Assembly (NCBI GenBank): GCA_047495785.1
Contig: JBLDXI010000021.1
Span: 434,001-498,000, forward strand
Direction: 5' to 3'
DNA from: Lepidodermella squamata
Lineage: Eukaryota; Gastrotricha
Length of the DNA: 64,000 nt
Numbering within the stretch: the stretch's first letter is position 1; each line of letters begins with the position of its first letter. The notes below the pieces were generated by a model. It saw nothing but the letters and a program-made list of their open reading frames with translations. It was not told the DNA's origin and made no database searches. Position numbers and translations under genes: made by a program. Positions 35,481-47,646 of the stretch are shown in pieces.

Positions 35481-36751
35481 ATGACGCTGAGGATGAACAA
35501 TATTTTGGCGTGTTTGGCAAGTGTGCTTTGCTTGGTATCAAGTTACCCAGTAATTTACCGCCCGAACTGCATCCCAACCGATCACTTCAGTGAGGTAAGG
35601 AAATCAAAATTCAAAAAGCTCCGTACGCGAAATGAGATGATCTTGTCTAGCTTTTAAATCGATCACACCAAGTTCGATGGATGAAGGTACTGTCTTACCA
35701 CGAGATTTCCTACCACCCGATACATTCAAGCCAGCCGCGAGTAATTCTAACAGAATGTGACAGGTCTGACTGCCTAACCTGTACTCATATCGGCGACTTG
35801 ATCGACGCATTTCCAGATCGTGAGTTTATCATAATTTGCTTTCCCACGTGATAGCTATTTTTCCATAGAATCGAAGTGCCACCATCTTGAGATAGGGAAA
35901 ACGTATTTGATTGGGACCAATTCCAATGATGACATTGTTGCACCACCGATTAACGTCGAACCGGCTCACTGGTCACAGTTGAAACAACTCTGCTACTTCA
36001 AGGACCGCAATCAATTGACACTATTCCCGCCACCATTAGCGAAAGAGCGATGTCTTGCTGCCCCTACTTCAACGCAATGCATTCCGGATGAAATACGGCT
36101 CAATTCCTTTCTACGTTCGACCCCGTTTGAAGCTGATGATGAAGGTTTGAAACTTTGCTACATATTTGGGTTTATTTGATAGGTATATTTTCTATAGAAA
36201 TAGCTTTGAAAAATTGCTTACCACAATCGGCAAGTTTCGCGAAGCGGCTTGCGTTCTCGGGCGCGGCCAGTGTGGTTCAGTTCACCGGCACCTTATGGGG
36301 CCATGGTTATCATCAAATCGGTGCACGTACTTGCAATGACGCTCAGTGTGTCGACCTTATTTCGTGGACTGTTCGTAATAATAAATGTGAGCTCAACTTT
36401 GGCAACGCATCCGACATCAAACACGACATTTTCTTGCGATGTGAGTTACTTTTTATGTGCCCCAACCTAACTGAGATTTCGTCGCAATTACTTTTAGATC
36501 CTATCACCTCCAAATGCTACAACTTTGATTGGAAAATCCAGCAAAATCAGCCGTATCTCGTTTTTCACGAGCCGATTGCGAATCCTGAAATGCCCTTTGT
36601 GTGGATGCGAGCGAATCCGGTCTTGCTCTCCCCGGAATTGTGGGATCAAATTTCAAAGACCTGCTACTTCAGCAAAGGCTGCGGCAAGGAGTCGAAGTGC
36701 TTAGAAGACGTCATCCTCATCCATCAGCAGCAAGCAAGGATGATAGCATGA
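35481..36751 (+). CDS. Module gene C: short secreted protein with 2 NTR-like modules (351 aa)
   Basis: Model: join(35481..35594, 35651..35819, 35869..36144, 36198..36440, 36498..36751). Intron 1 is phase 0 and the rest phase 1. The signal peptide MTLRMNNILACLASVLCLVS starts at 35481 (35493 is an alternative Met), just after an acceptor-like TTTTCAATAG. It aligns with the first two modules of gene D: CDRSDCLTC versus CDPADCLTC, RLAFSGAAS in both, YLVFHEPIANPE versus FLVFHTPIRCPL, TCYFS versus LCYFS. It stops after module 2 with no membrane helix, so it should be secreted. The end (ILIHQQQARMIA) does not match D, which suggests truncation of a longer ancestor. Function unknown. Confidence 0.78.
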
Positions 36752-36979
36752 TTATACAAACCACTGTATCAAAACCCTTTTAAACAAAGACATTATTGTT
36801 CGTTTCATTTGAGTGCGATGACTGAATCTTTTTCAATATGTTTTTTAAATATATTTGTTGGAAAAGGGGCCCTTTAAAAATCCGTTGATTTCACAAAGAA
36901 ATTGCATTCATTTATTTGAGAATTCACCGTGAAAGCGTTACTAGAGTTGAAAGACTGATATCACATCATAAGATTGTCA

Positions 36980-37558
36980 TCAATCGATCATTCTAATGCC
37001 AGGCAGCGTTACGTTGGAGTACAGGGCGTAGTTGGTCCACTTATTTGGCTTTACCGTGGCGTACTCCATGCGAAATTTCGTTCGCTTCAAGTTGAAAGCT
37101 TTGAAAGTTTGCAACAGCAATTGTTCTTCCCGCATTAAAAAGCCAATCATCAGCTTGACGCTGGCATCACCTCGAGTAACTTTCAGCACGGCTTGGTACA
37201 ATTTCTCCATCGGGATGTAGAAGAAAGGTGGGTCGAATACAACGACCCAAAATTTATCTTCCGGTTCCATGTCGATCGGTTTCAATATGTCGAAATAGCG
37301 GTATTTTGGTAGGTAATCAAACCTAGTGTCGATGTCGAGCAGAGGTTCAGCCCGGTCATGATCGGCGTAGAAACCATGCGACAGCGAAGGCGCAGCTAGG
37401 CAGCAGATTTCGCCCTCGGGAACGATGCTTAACGCCGCAATCAACTCGTTGACTGTTTTTTTCGTCCAGAAGTACTGCTCTAAATCTCGCCGCTCGACAA
37501 AACCGTCGACAAACATGGAACGATTCTTTCTAGCGGAGCTTTTTTCCACAAGTGCCAT
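36980..37558 (-). CDS. N6-adenine methyltransferase-like protein (DPPF motif)
   Basis: Single exon, 192 aa. It has the layout of the eukaryotic N6-adenineMlase family (relatives methylate protein lysine or RNA/DNA adenine): an opening EQYFWTKKTV, an S-adenosylmethionine-binding region EICCLAAPSLSHGF, an acidic LLDIDTRFDYLP strand, and the catalytic-type DPPF at residues 109-112 in VVVFDPPFFYIPMEKL. The end has FRMEYATVKPNKWTNYALYS. The substrate cannot be told from the sequence; an EEF1A-lysine methyltransferase or the ZCCHC4-type branch are both possible. It lies antisense between module genes C and D. An acceptor-like ACTCCAG ends a few bases before the ATG. Confidence 0.75.
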   Translation of the reverse strand: MALVEKSSARKNRSMFVDGFVERRDLEQYFWTKKTVNELIAALSIVPEGEICCLAAPSLSHGFYADHDRAEPLLDIDTRFDYLPKYRYFDILKPIDMEPEDKFWVVVFDPPFFYIPMEKLYQAVLKVTRGDASVKLMIGFLMREEQLLLQTFKAFNLKRTKFRMEYATVKPNKWTNYALYSNVTLPGIRMID

Positions 37559-38279
37559 TTTAGCTGGAGTATTAATCTCGAGCTTTAAATTGGTAGTCGT
37601 ACCGACTATATTTAGACAACAAGAAAGCGTTCAACGCCTGAATTATGGGTCGAGTGGGCAAAAAAACGCGGCTTATATAGACAGCACATGCTCATTATCA
37701 ATGCGCAGCTATGAATCAGCGGGTGAATCATGCTGAGCGAAGTGCGCCGTGTGTGTTTGTGCAGCTGTTGGGTGAGTCATCGTCATAGCAGATAGCGCTA
37801 TATGAAGTATTTTATTGTCTGTGTGCGGTGTTTCGCGTGAGCGTTCGTCGTCGCTGCCTTTGTTTTCCAAAGTATTATTAGTTTTGGTTCGTTGTATATT
37901 ATTTGGTTTGGCGGCCGCCTCAAAAACTGGTTGTTGTTCGCGGTTAATTTTTACAGCAAACATGTTAATAGCGTTGAGGTGTGAAATGGTGTCAACATAA
38001 GCGGTCACACTTAGCGATTTGAAATTGCAAAATATATATACCACCGCTCATTTTACTGTCATAGAAACTGAGAGAAAAATAATACCCAGCATAATAGTAA
38101 CATAAATTGAAACAAAACACCATTCACCGCCGTTTTGTAATCATCATCATCATCGCCATCTCGTGCGCCCTATATTGACAAACGTCATTCGCATAACAAG
38201 AACGAAACTTGTTTTTAAAGCCGATGAAACTAGATATAACATGCGAGTATTTTGCGGCTTATAAGTCACTCTGAGAAAA

Positions 38280-40582
38280 ATGGCCAGGGAAAGTTTGTTA
38301 CTAATCGCTACGTTTTTTACCTGTCGCATCGATGCCCTCGTTTTTCGAGAGACGCAAAATACCAGACACGCAGCGGTGAGTGCTTGAATGCAATCGAATT
38401 TGCTCATTATGCTTCCTTCCTCATCTCACAGCCTGCCCCGCCGGTGAAATATTTTGAGAGTCCTAACTTGGCCCCTATTGAAATCAAAGAATGCGGGGTG
38501 GTGAAATCGAATCGATCAATATTGACCGGTAACGTTACCGCGGAATGGAGCGAATTTCCATGGATGGTTCGCTGATCATTCATTTGAAAATAAGAGCTCT
38601 ATATATTTTTGTTTCAAGGTTCAACTGGATGTTATCTTCAAATCGGAGGTGCAACCACGTCTTTGCGAAGCAGTACTGATAGCAGATCAGTGGCTTTTGA
38701 CGGCTGGACAATGCGTTATGAAAGACGACGAGCTCGTTACAATGTGATTTCAAACTAACCAATTAAATCCCTCTTTTTTCATTGTATGAATTATGCAGCA
38801 TTGTAGCCCACATGGGCAAGCATAATGCATCGATGAATGGCGAGCCGGGTGAGCTGGTTCAGTACGTCGAAGCAATTCTACATCCAAATTTTTCAACTGA
38901 GCGCTGGTCCCTCTTGTACGAATACGATTTCGCGCTGCTTAAGCTTCGCCGACCTGTTCCGTTTTCATCGCAAATCAGTCCTATCTGCCTGCCCGATGAC
39001 ATTTGCCAGGATGCTTCGAAGATGAGCAATTATCGAAGCTTCTGCGACGACGTGATTGCCGTTCAATGGGGTGCGGATTTATATCATTCGATAATTCGTT
39101 TCCTGCATCGTTTTATTCCAATTTAGATTTCCAAAGTCGAGTCCTTGTCAAAAGCAATATCACTGTTCAGGATGCTGACTCTTGCGATGCGGCGTTGACC
39201 GAGTATGAGATAGCTGATATCCCTCGCGACAAGATGTGTACAACCAAAACAGCGGCGGGAGGTTGTTTTCAGAACAATATCGGCGGTCCTATGATGTGTC
39301 GCAAGGGCTCAAAATACTTCACCCTCGGTATCATGTCCGGGGCGCTCGATGAAATTTGCCCAAGCACGGGCAATCCGTTGATTTACAGCCGCATTTGCCA
39401 CGCTATGGATTGGATACGAAAGGTCACGGCACCAGCTGCAACTCAAAAGCTACATCATCGCAACCATAATTCCGCTCGATATTTTGTAACAAAAATTTTG
39501 AAACTGAGAGCAATTTAGAATCATTTCTGCGCTTATTAGGGTCAAGTAATGTCCGACACTCCAATGAATACTTACAACAGCCTAGAGGACTTTCAGAATG
39601 CCCGTCTCTCGCCAGGTAACAATTGTTGGCTAAAATTCCTAGCCCCCAATTTTCTCAACAACATTTGACAGCTCTGCAACACGCTTGCACTGTTCCTTCT
39701 ATCAGCAATGGCAGGGTCTTCGCCGATGAAGAAGAAATGCTCTACAACACATTGATGCCAGTCAACTCTGTCATAACCGTCTTATGCTCGACCGATCTCG
39801 GAATATCCGTAACTGAGAGCGTATGTCTTTCGACCGGACTCTGGTTTCCTGGTCCTAAAGATTGTGACAAAGAAGGTTTCTCGAGCTATTATTCTAACTT
39901 TTCTACATCTACATTCAATTCTCTAGGAACTCGAGCTGACGTTGCAGATGAAGGAGTTTTAATTGAGGAAGCTAAGGCACCAGAGGTGACAAAGATAAGC
40001 ATTGAAAAGCCTGAGAAACCTGAGAAACCTGTGCAAATCGAGCTCGGGGGCGCAGCTGCGGCTGGTCGGCCTGCGGATGTGAAGGATTTGTTGCGAAAGG
40101 GTGGGGCTGATGTCAACGGCCGAACCTACGACGGGTCTTTATTCTGCGGTTGGGAGCGGATGAACAACGCAACAGCTTTGATCATCGCAGCAGCCTGCAA
40201 CCAGTCCGCTGAAGTCGTTCGACTTCTGCTCAGCAACGGAGCTGACCCAAATATTGAGGCGAGTGACGGCACCACAGCCCTCATCGCAGCGGCTTCCTGG
40301 GGACGAGTCGACGTTATGTACGCTCTAATGGAAAGGGGAGCTGATGTGAATCTGAAGAACAAAGTTGGCAAAACGGCGCTTATGAAGGCAGCGAGTAACG
40401 GCAACTACAACGCGGTGTCTTTGTTGCTTGAGCGAGGCGCAAATGTTGATGAAAGTGACGTAGATAACTGGACAGCTCTCTCTACTGCAGCCTTCTATGG
40501 GCATGCTCGTATTGTCCGGCTGCTGGTGGATAACGGGGCTGATAGATCGAAATGCTCATACGCTTTGTGCACGTCACTTTAA
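38280..40582 (+). CDS. Dead trypsin-like domain + CCP/sushi + ankyrin repeats (640-aa single model)
   Basis: Model: join(38280..38375, 38432..38566, 38619..38743, 38799..39070, 39127..39485, 39540..39615, 39672..39875, 39927..40582). A signal peptide (MARESLLLIATFFTCRIDA) is followed by a trypsin fold: CGVVKSN, EFPWM, LLTAGQCV, YDFALLKLRRPVPF, ISPICLP. The catalytic His is Gln (about 108), Asp is kept (about 162), and GDSGGP has become QNNIGGP with Ile (about 261), so it cannot be an active protease. Next is one CCP domain (CTVPSISNGRVF...CLSTGLWFPGPKDC), then about five ankyrin repeats (NGADPNIEASDGTTALIAAA, GKTALMKAASNGNYNAVSLL). Alternatively the protease homologue stops at 39518, and a separate CCP-ankyrin gene starts at ATG 39549. 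No membrane helix lies between CCP and ankyrin, which makes the fusion odd. Confidence 0.65.
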
Positions 40583-40918
40583 AGCGCATCCTTTTCAACA
40601 AATTGACTGTGAAACCTATTTAGATTTGACAGTCGCTACGCATTGAAAAAGGAAAGTAGTGCTTTTTTTATTTATATTTTGGCAATCGTCTCAGCTACAC
40701 TGTCAGTTTTCACGATTCATATGTCGGGCTGTCTTATCAAGAAGTGACTAGATAAACCGATAAACCTTGACTGCACTAATGCGCAGGGGATGTCACGCTG
40801 CATAAACTTACGTGCAAATTGTATTATGACCTTTCCAACCCTGCTGCTGCTTTTACATTTGCAATAAAATGGTTGATTTTTTTCGCAATGAGGCGTTTTG
40901 AATAGAGTTTTGAATAAC

Positions 40919-43900
40919 ATGGGTAATTTCGGCTTGTTCTGGGTCTTTTTAATTTCGCTCTACACAAGCGAGGTCATTGGCAACCAGAACTGTTCAACGC
41001 AATATACTACAATGGAAGAGGTATGAATAACTCCAATCAGGTACAACCTTTTTTCATCATACTGCGTACAGTACCTACAAAGCGCAACGTCAGTATATTG
41101 GGCAAAGGTTTTGAGAATTTATGCTGAGCCTCATGACCCGAGGCCGAAAACTGATCTCCTCTCATGCGACCCAGCCGATTGCCTTACTTGCGCTTTAAAT
41201 CGCCAAATTGTTACAGTCCGTTTGCCATTAGACAGCTGGAAATCTGCTTTGAAAGTGGGATCAAATTACATCATTGCTACCAAGTCTTTCGATGGACCTG
41301 AGCCTCAGCTTATGCCGGTCTTCTGCCCTATTGAGGTGTTGCCTTATCAGTGGGCTCGGTTCAGGGCACTGTGCGATTTTCAAAAATCAGGCGTTTACAA
41401 CGGTTATCGAGTTAAGCCAAAAAATTCCACATGTCCGAAGCTTCCCGGCGAATGTGTAAGTGGTAAGACGATCGAACAGCTTTATCATGAAGCCGAAGAG
41501 TTCAAGTACCTTGGTAAGCCTTAACGCAAATTTACGGATTTTCTTATTACTACCGTTTTATCAGTCGATCAGCCAGCTCTTTCGGTCTGTGTACAATATT
41601 CGACAAGTTTTAGCGATAGGTTGGCCTTTTCCGGTGCGGCCAGTTTGATCTATGACGTTAAAAGCAAGGGTGTTGATTTGTCGGGGGAATTTCAAGAAAT
41701 CGAAGCAAAGATTTGCAACGACGAGAGATGTCCGGCTTTCAAGTATAGTAGCCAAGCAAAGGCAGAATGTAATTCAACCTTGGGAAATGCAGCGAATTTG
41801 ATACTGGAAAGTCAAGATTTTTGCTTTCAAAGTGAGTGCATTTCACAACCCTTCGAAAATGTCTCATTTTCGATACTTTGCAGAGACCAAAGACAACTCG
41901 ACATGCTTCCAATTTTTTCAAAATTGGCCGGCTAGCAACATTCTGCCGAGTGATACCTTCCTGGTTTTTCATACGCCCATTCGCTGCCCATTGAATAAAG
42001 TGTGGATCATGGCTGAACCGGTGCTTTTGAGACCATGGTCTCCTGGGTGGCTAAAAATATCTCAGTTATGTTACTTTTCCGCGAGGCAATGTGATTGCCA
42101 ACAAGATTACGACTTTTCATTGCCTTCATACCAACCAACACCACCTCCGACTACACCAAAACCCACTGAAGAAGGAGGACATAAAATCTGCGAAATCTCG
42201 GATCCATCTTGCCCCCAAAACAGTGATTGCCTATCGGAGAGGATGAAGTTATCAACTGCAGGTAAAATGATGAATAACTTAAAGCTCCAATAAGCAATTG
42301 CTACCATTTTCCCCCAAGTTTTCTTCGGTAAGGAAGCCATAGACGTCGGGGGAATCTACTCAATTCAGTCAACTTGCGTTTTTTCGGAATCATCGTCTTC
42401 GCACCAAATATCGCCAGGAGAAAATGTTTTCGTCCGATGTAAGATTGGAATATATTTTTCAATTTTATCATCCTAACACATTTCACAGATCCCGGAAACT
42501 TGAATCCAAACGTTAGTTCTTGCCTGATTGTAGCATGATGTGCATGATCTCGCAAAAAAACAGGAAAACTGTGCTGCAATCGTTCCTCCCAAAGCAAAGG
42601 GAAATTATTTACACTTCGTTACCAGGGATGAAGATGGTAATTTCACTGCGTCTGCTGCGTCCATCTCGGCAGATACAGACGATTCGTGGTCACTGATTAA
42701 ATTGCAGTGCGGATCCACGATGCAGCCTTCAGCTCTTTCTACTCCCAAGCCTTCTTCTTGTAAAAAGGCACAAGGAGTTGGCGATTGCACTGCTAGTCTC
42801 GATTCGCCAAGTAAATGCCTTGCCCATGTTTCTGCTAGCGAACTATCGGAGCTCAATTATCCACATAAATCGTGTGCGGATGGTCACTGTAATGATCCGT
42901 GGTGGAGTGATTGTTTGAGCAGTAGAATTGCTCTGTCAGAGATGGGTAGGAACGTGTGTGATTGCGTAATCTTCGTAAACTTTAGCTGCCTCATTAGTTT
43001 ATTGGGGTCATGTTAAAAGCGTGAACGGAGATAATACGATCGATATCGAGGTGACATGTATTCTCAAGGGATACCTCGCAAATAAGGATCCCCCGACACT
43101 TAAGGTGCATTTATATCCCGGTTGGTTTTTCGCAACTTTCAACAAGCAAAGCTTTAACGATTTTCACTAACAGCAACTGGCTCGCCTAATTTATGGCCTG
43201 GTACAATCAACAAAAACAGCTCCATTTACCACATGTTTTTCATCAAACGGGATGGATTTAAGGCTCAATATTTCGAATTGGCTGCGGATACGATTGAAGT
43301 GTCGCCTGGGGAAGCGTACGAGCTAGCTCTGAAACAGTGTGGCATCTCGCCTTCGCCGACTGATCTTGGATCGGGTACGGCACTCAAAGGACACAAATTT
43401 ACCATAAACATTTTTTCTTATTCAGAGCAATTGTGTGGGTTACGAAAGGCGGACCCAAATGGGCCGGGGTGTTTGTCTGACGTTTCTGTTTCCGAAATCG
43501 ATGCTATCAACAACTATCCACCAACAGCGGGTTGTGAAAACCGTCCCACGGATCCCAAGTCATGCGATAGTGACTGGCTTGCTGATAGGTTTGGAAGATC
43601 ACTGGATGGTAAGCTTTCATCTAATCTATCAAAAGATGTGCGATCATTCTTCGATTGCTAGTTTTTCTCGGCCAGCTCGCTAATCCGATGAGTATGAACG
43701 GCCCCATTCACTGTTTCTTGAAGAGAACTTTGCCTGCTAGTGGCGATCCTTTTCCTACAATACCTGACTGGTTCGACGTAACATGTATGTTAAATGGAAG
43801 CATTAATCTTGTTATGGATTCGCATTTTTCATAGATCCCTACGGAGAATGCCATAATAAAACAGTCGGCATGATCGATCCGAACAAGTTCTACATTTTCT

Positions 43901-46900
43901 TTTCCAACGAATCGATTTTCCCTTTCAAGCGTGCTGTTCGATTTAGCGCGATGCCAGTGAAAATCGAAGATGACAAGACTTGGAATTCAGTGAAGAGACT
44001 GTGCCAAATTAAACTAGAACCGACTAGTCGAGCTGGCAATATTCCATCTTTAAGTATTCGTCTCTTTACACACAAAAAACTTGAAGACATTTTTTTTTAT
44101 AACTATTGCAGTTGGAGATTGTTTGCCGATTGATCGAAAGCCATGCTTCTGCAACATTTCTGTTCCGAATCTGCCATCACTGTATGCAGATCCTACTACT
44201 ACCACTACTACAACAACTACTACTACTGTGGTACCATTAAAGAGCACCAGTATGGTATCGCCCGTGGATGGGGTAACGAGAATCGGGTGTGATAAGATGC
44301 CTGATGTATCGGACAAGTGTAACTCAGATTGGATTCTCGATAGAATGGACCTTTCGACGGAAGGTTAGTAATTAGTGCATTATTTCCTGAGACCTTCTTA
44401 CTTCTTCATGTATCATTCTCCAAGTTTTTTGGGGCACAGTTACTTCAATAGAGCAAATCACTATTCATTGCTGGCTGAAAAAAGGCTCAGACATTGATCC
44501 TGCTCAAAGCCTCGCACCCATAGTCATCGGTAAATTTCTCTCCAATCCAATAAATACATTTCGAGCTTTCCTTGTGTTACCAAGAGGCTGATGAATTCTG
44601 CGGGGCTAAGATACGCGATTTGCTCCACGTACAGTCCCATTATTTGTTCTTCTCAAAGTCTAACATTCCCGGCAAACTTGTCTACGTTCCTTCTGCTCTT
44701 CCTATTGCGATAACCGACTTCCGACAATGGGAATCTATAAAAACTATATGCGATGGCAATCTTTCAATGCCAACATCGGTAACTCCTAACGACTTCCCTT
44801 GTAAGTTGTTCAATTCGGGAATGAAATATGAAGACAAGTCTTGAAAATGAAAGGGAACGATTGCATTGCCTATGACAAGTATACTTGTCACTGCAACGTC
44901 ACTGTATCTTCTTTGACTACGGCAACGCGGACTAGGATTCGCCGCTCATCGCCACTTGCTTCACTTGCTTCAGCTTCGGAATGTGACCAGCTTTCTGACA
45001 GCTTGGCTACTAGATTCACTTTGGATGGGAAGCTGACCATGGGCGTTAACCCATCAGGACTTTTTTGGGGTGAAGCGACAGAAACGCTGCAAGATCGGTT
45101 CGAGCTATTGGTAGATTGCTCTTACGCGCAGCAAAACTATTCTGCTGGAGATCATTTAACACTCCTCGCTCCAGGTAGTATAAGTTCCTAGATCATTCTT
45201 TACCTCTGATCTTCTCTCATTCAAATTACAGCTGGCGCAGTTTGCTTCCCCTATTGCACCGTTGATCAAGTGTTGCGCTCAAGCTATAAGCAAGTGATTC
45301 TCGCTGCATTGACTGGCGATGACTTTTTACACGGATTGGCTGAGCCGCTTCTTGTGAGCTCTGAGACAGCTTGGGCTGCCATTCAAAAAATGTGCCTGTT
45401 TCGGCGATTCAGCCAAATGGGTCGCTCAAGGGACTGCCTTGGGGAAATCCCTGACGTTGATGGTTGTTTCATGGATTTGTCAGCAACCAGCCTTGGCTAC
45501 GCATCTCTCGACTTTAACTTGCTTGGTTAGGTTTAATTATCACCGGCTTATAAAATTTAAAAACTTTCCTTATAGGCCACAGATGCAAAGCCATATCACC
45601 TGATTTGCTGATTGAGCGGTTGAACCTGGCAACATACGTCGCATGGGGTTATATTTCCCGCATTGATTTCAACCGAAGGAGCTTTGTGTTTTCTCCTAAA
45701 TGCAAGCTGAAAGATCAGGATATAATCCACGTCAAAGAAACTGCTTTCGAAGTTTTAGGTAAGGCTGAAACAAAACCACCTGAAATTTAATGTTGTTATC
45801 ATCTTGAATCAGTGGACGAAAATATTGACGGATGCTTCATGATTGACGATGCCGTAGTTGATCTCAAAAAGCCGATAATTGTCTTCTTGGATTCCAATCA
45901 AAAAATGATAGCGAGAGAAATTTTCGCGGACAAATACCAGCTTTCTGTTTTCCTTGCGTCTTGTGATACCATGGTGTTCAAAACTGATAGTCCGGAGTGT
46001 AAACCACTCTTGTCCAGAGAGCAGCGTTGTTTCGCTAGTCTTAGCATATCTGCGGTTACTCAGCTAGCCGAAGGACAACAGCAGCCATTTACGCCTATTA
46101 GTATTGTGGAGCACTTCTGTGCTGACGTAGAATCGAAACTTTCCGCAGTGGCGGCTAAAGCCGATGAAATTGTCTGGGGAACAATCGAAACTATTTTCCC
46201 CGTCACTAGTCCAGACCTCGTTAATACTAGCGATCAACTGGTCGCAATTGGCTTTGTCCCTCATTGCTTCATGCTTGGAAACGTAACACAAGGTTCGACG
46301 TTCGGTATGCGATAGCTTTTATCACAATTCAGTCTTCCAATTACTAATATGATCCTATATAGTGAAAACCAGCATTCTAATGTCGACTTTGCACGTCGGT
46401 TCGGACTATATTTTTGTTTTGCGGCAAATTTTCAACTCACCGTGGCCGGTCGTCGCAAATGAAGTTATTGCACCTCCGGTTCCTGCATCTAGAAGACTTT
46501 GGCTAAAGATCAGCCAGTCAAGATTTATAACGCCATCAATAAGTGTCAGTCCCCAAACTGGTACTAGGTGTGGAGATACGGCGGCTGTGAGCAGCGCTGC
46601 TACACCCAGCAGTGACGGTGACATAGACTTTGCCTCCTTAGAAATATCTTGTCCGGGAGCATCAGATGACTTGACGGACCGCTTAAACCCTGGCGATTAT
46701 GCTACTGATACAATCTGGGGGAAAGTCGTCGAGGCCAAAATAATCTCACGGCCCTTTTCCGCGCCCAGCTTATTTTCAAAAGCAAGATTTCTGGTACCGC
46801 TCAGAGCCGCCGTTTCGAGCGTCGTTATTCAAAGAATAACACTTCTCCCGATCTGTCAAATTTCTGGGGAGGTCAGGCATCTCTTAACAAAGGATGGAAA

Positions 46901-47646
46901 CATCGAAAGCGAATGTATGGGTAGAAAAATATCGGAGTCAATGTCTATACTGATTTCTTATTTAGATTTTGAGGCGGACTGCTTCCACGAGGAAAACTTC
47001 CGGGTCGAAGAAGGACTTAAATACCTATCTTTTATAAATGTGAAAAACGATGTCATGCAAGCCTCCCCAATTCCGGTGAACGATAGTTCAATGGAGATTG
47101 TTGGCAATTCTTGCGACATAGATCCACCAGATGAAGCCAGCTTTGGAGGTACTTACCTGGATAACTATGTTTACAAATTGAAAAAAACTGCTTTTCTCAG
47201 GTCTTGATGATTTTTCATGTCCAAGGGTTCCGCCACAGCCTCCGCTATGTGAGAAATATGTTAGTGTTGCTAAAATCAAAATACCGATCGCAACTAGCTC
47301 GAGTTTGCAGTGGTGGGAAATATTGCTGATCAGTTCTGCCGTGGTAATAATGGTTGCCATCGGCTTTGTTATCCTTGTTAGGAGGAAGCGAGCGAGATAT
47401 CGCCAGGTGGAGTATTGGATGGACGAAATCGACAGAGATCCCGTGCAACAATGGGAAACTGCCGAAGAATCTCAGCCTGAGGTGACGCTAACCCAAAGGA
47501 TATTAGCGGATGCATTCCACAGTGACTCTGATGATGCCAGTCTCAATTCACCGGACCATGACAGGATGAGGACATATCGGTTACTGCCCGCGGCTGAAGG
47601 CATTCATGCTGCCACACCTACGGATGAAGGAAATCAAATCGCTTAG
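40919..47646 (+). CDS. Module gene D: type I membrane protein with 10 Cys-rich NTR-like modules (1868 aa)
   Basis: Model: join(40919..41020, 41072..41513, 41565..41831, 41884..42261, 42319..42438, 42489..42511, 42564..42945, 42998..43120, 43174..43374, 43426..43608, 43662..43784, 43835..44053, 44112..44363, 44425..44529, 44585..44800, 44854..45174, 45232..45525, 45576..45758, 45813..46304, 46363..46914, 46966..47148, 47201..47646). Introns are phase 1 except the first and sixth (phase 0). A signal peptide (MGNFGLFWVFLISLYTSEVI) precedes ten modules with first-half strands such as VYWAKVL, VFFGKE, VYWGHV, VFLGQL, VFWGTV, LFWGEA, YVAWGYI, EIVWGTIE and TIWGKV. Between modules is a recurrent linker S/C-D-x-L-x-x-R (DCLSERM, DCLSSRI, DWLADRF, DWILDRM, DSLATRF). 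A poly-Thr hinge is encoded by an ACT repeat at about 44195-44224. TM about 1758-1780, tail about 88 aa. Function unknown. Confidence 0.85.
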
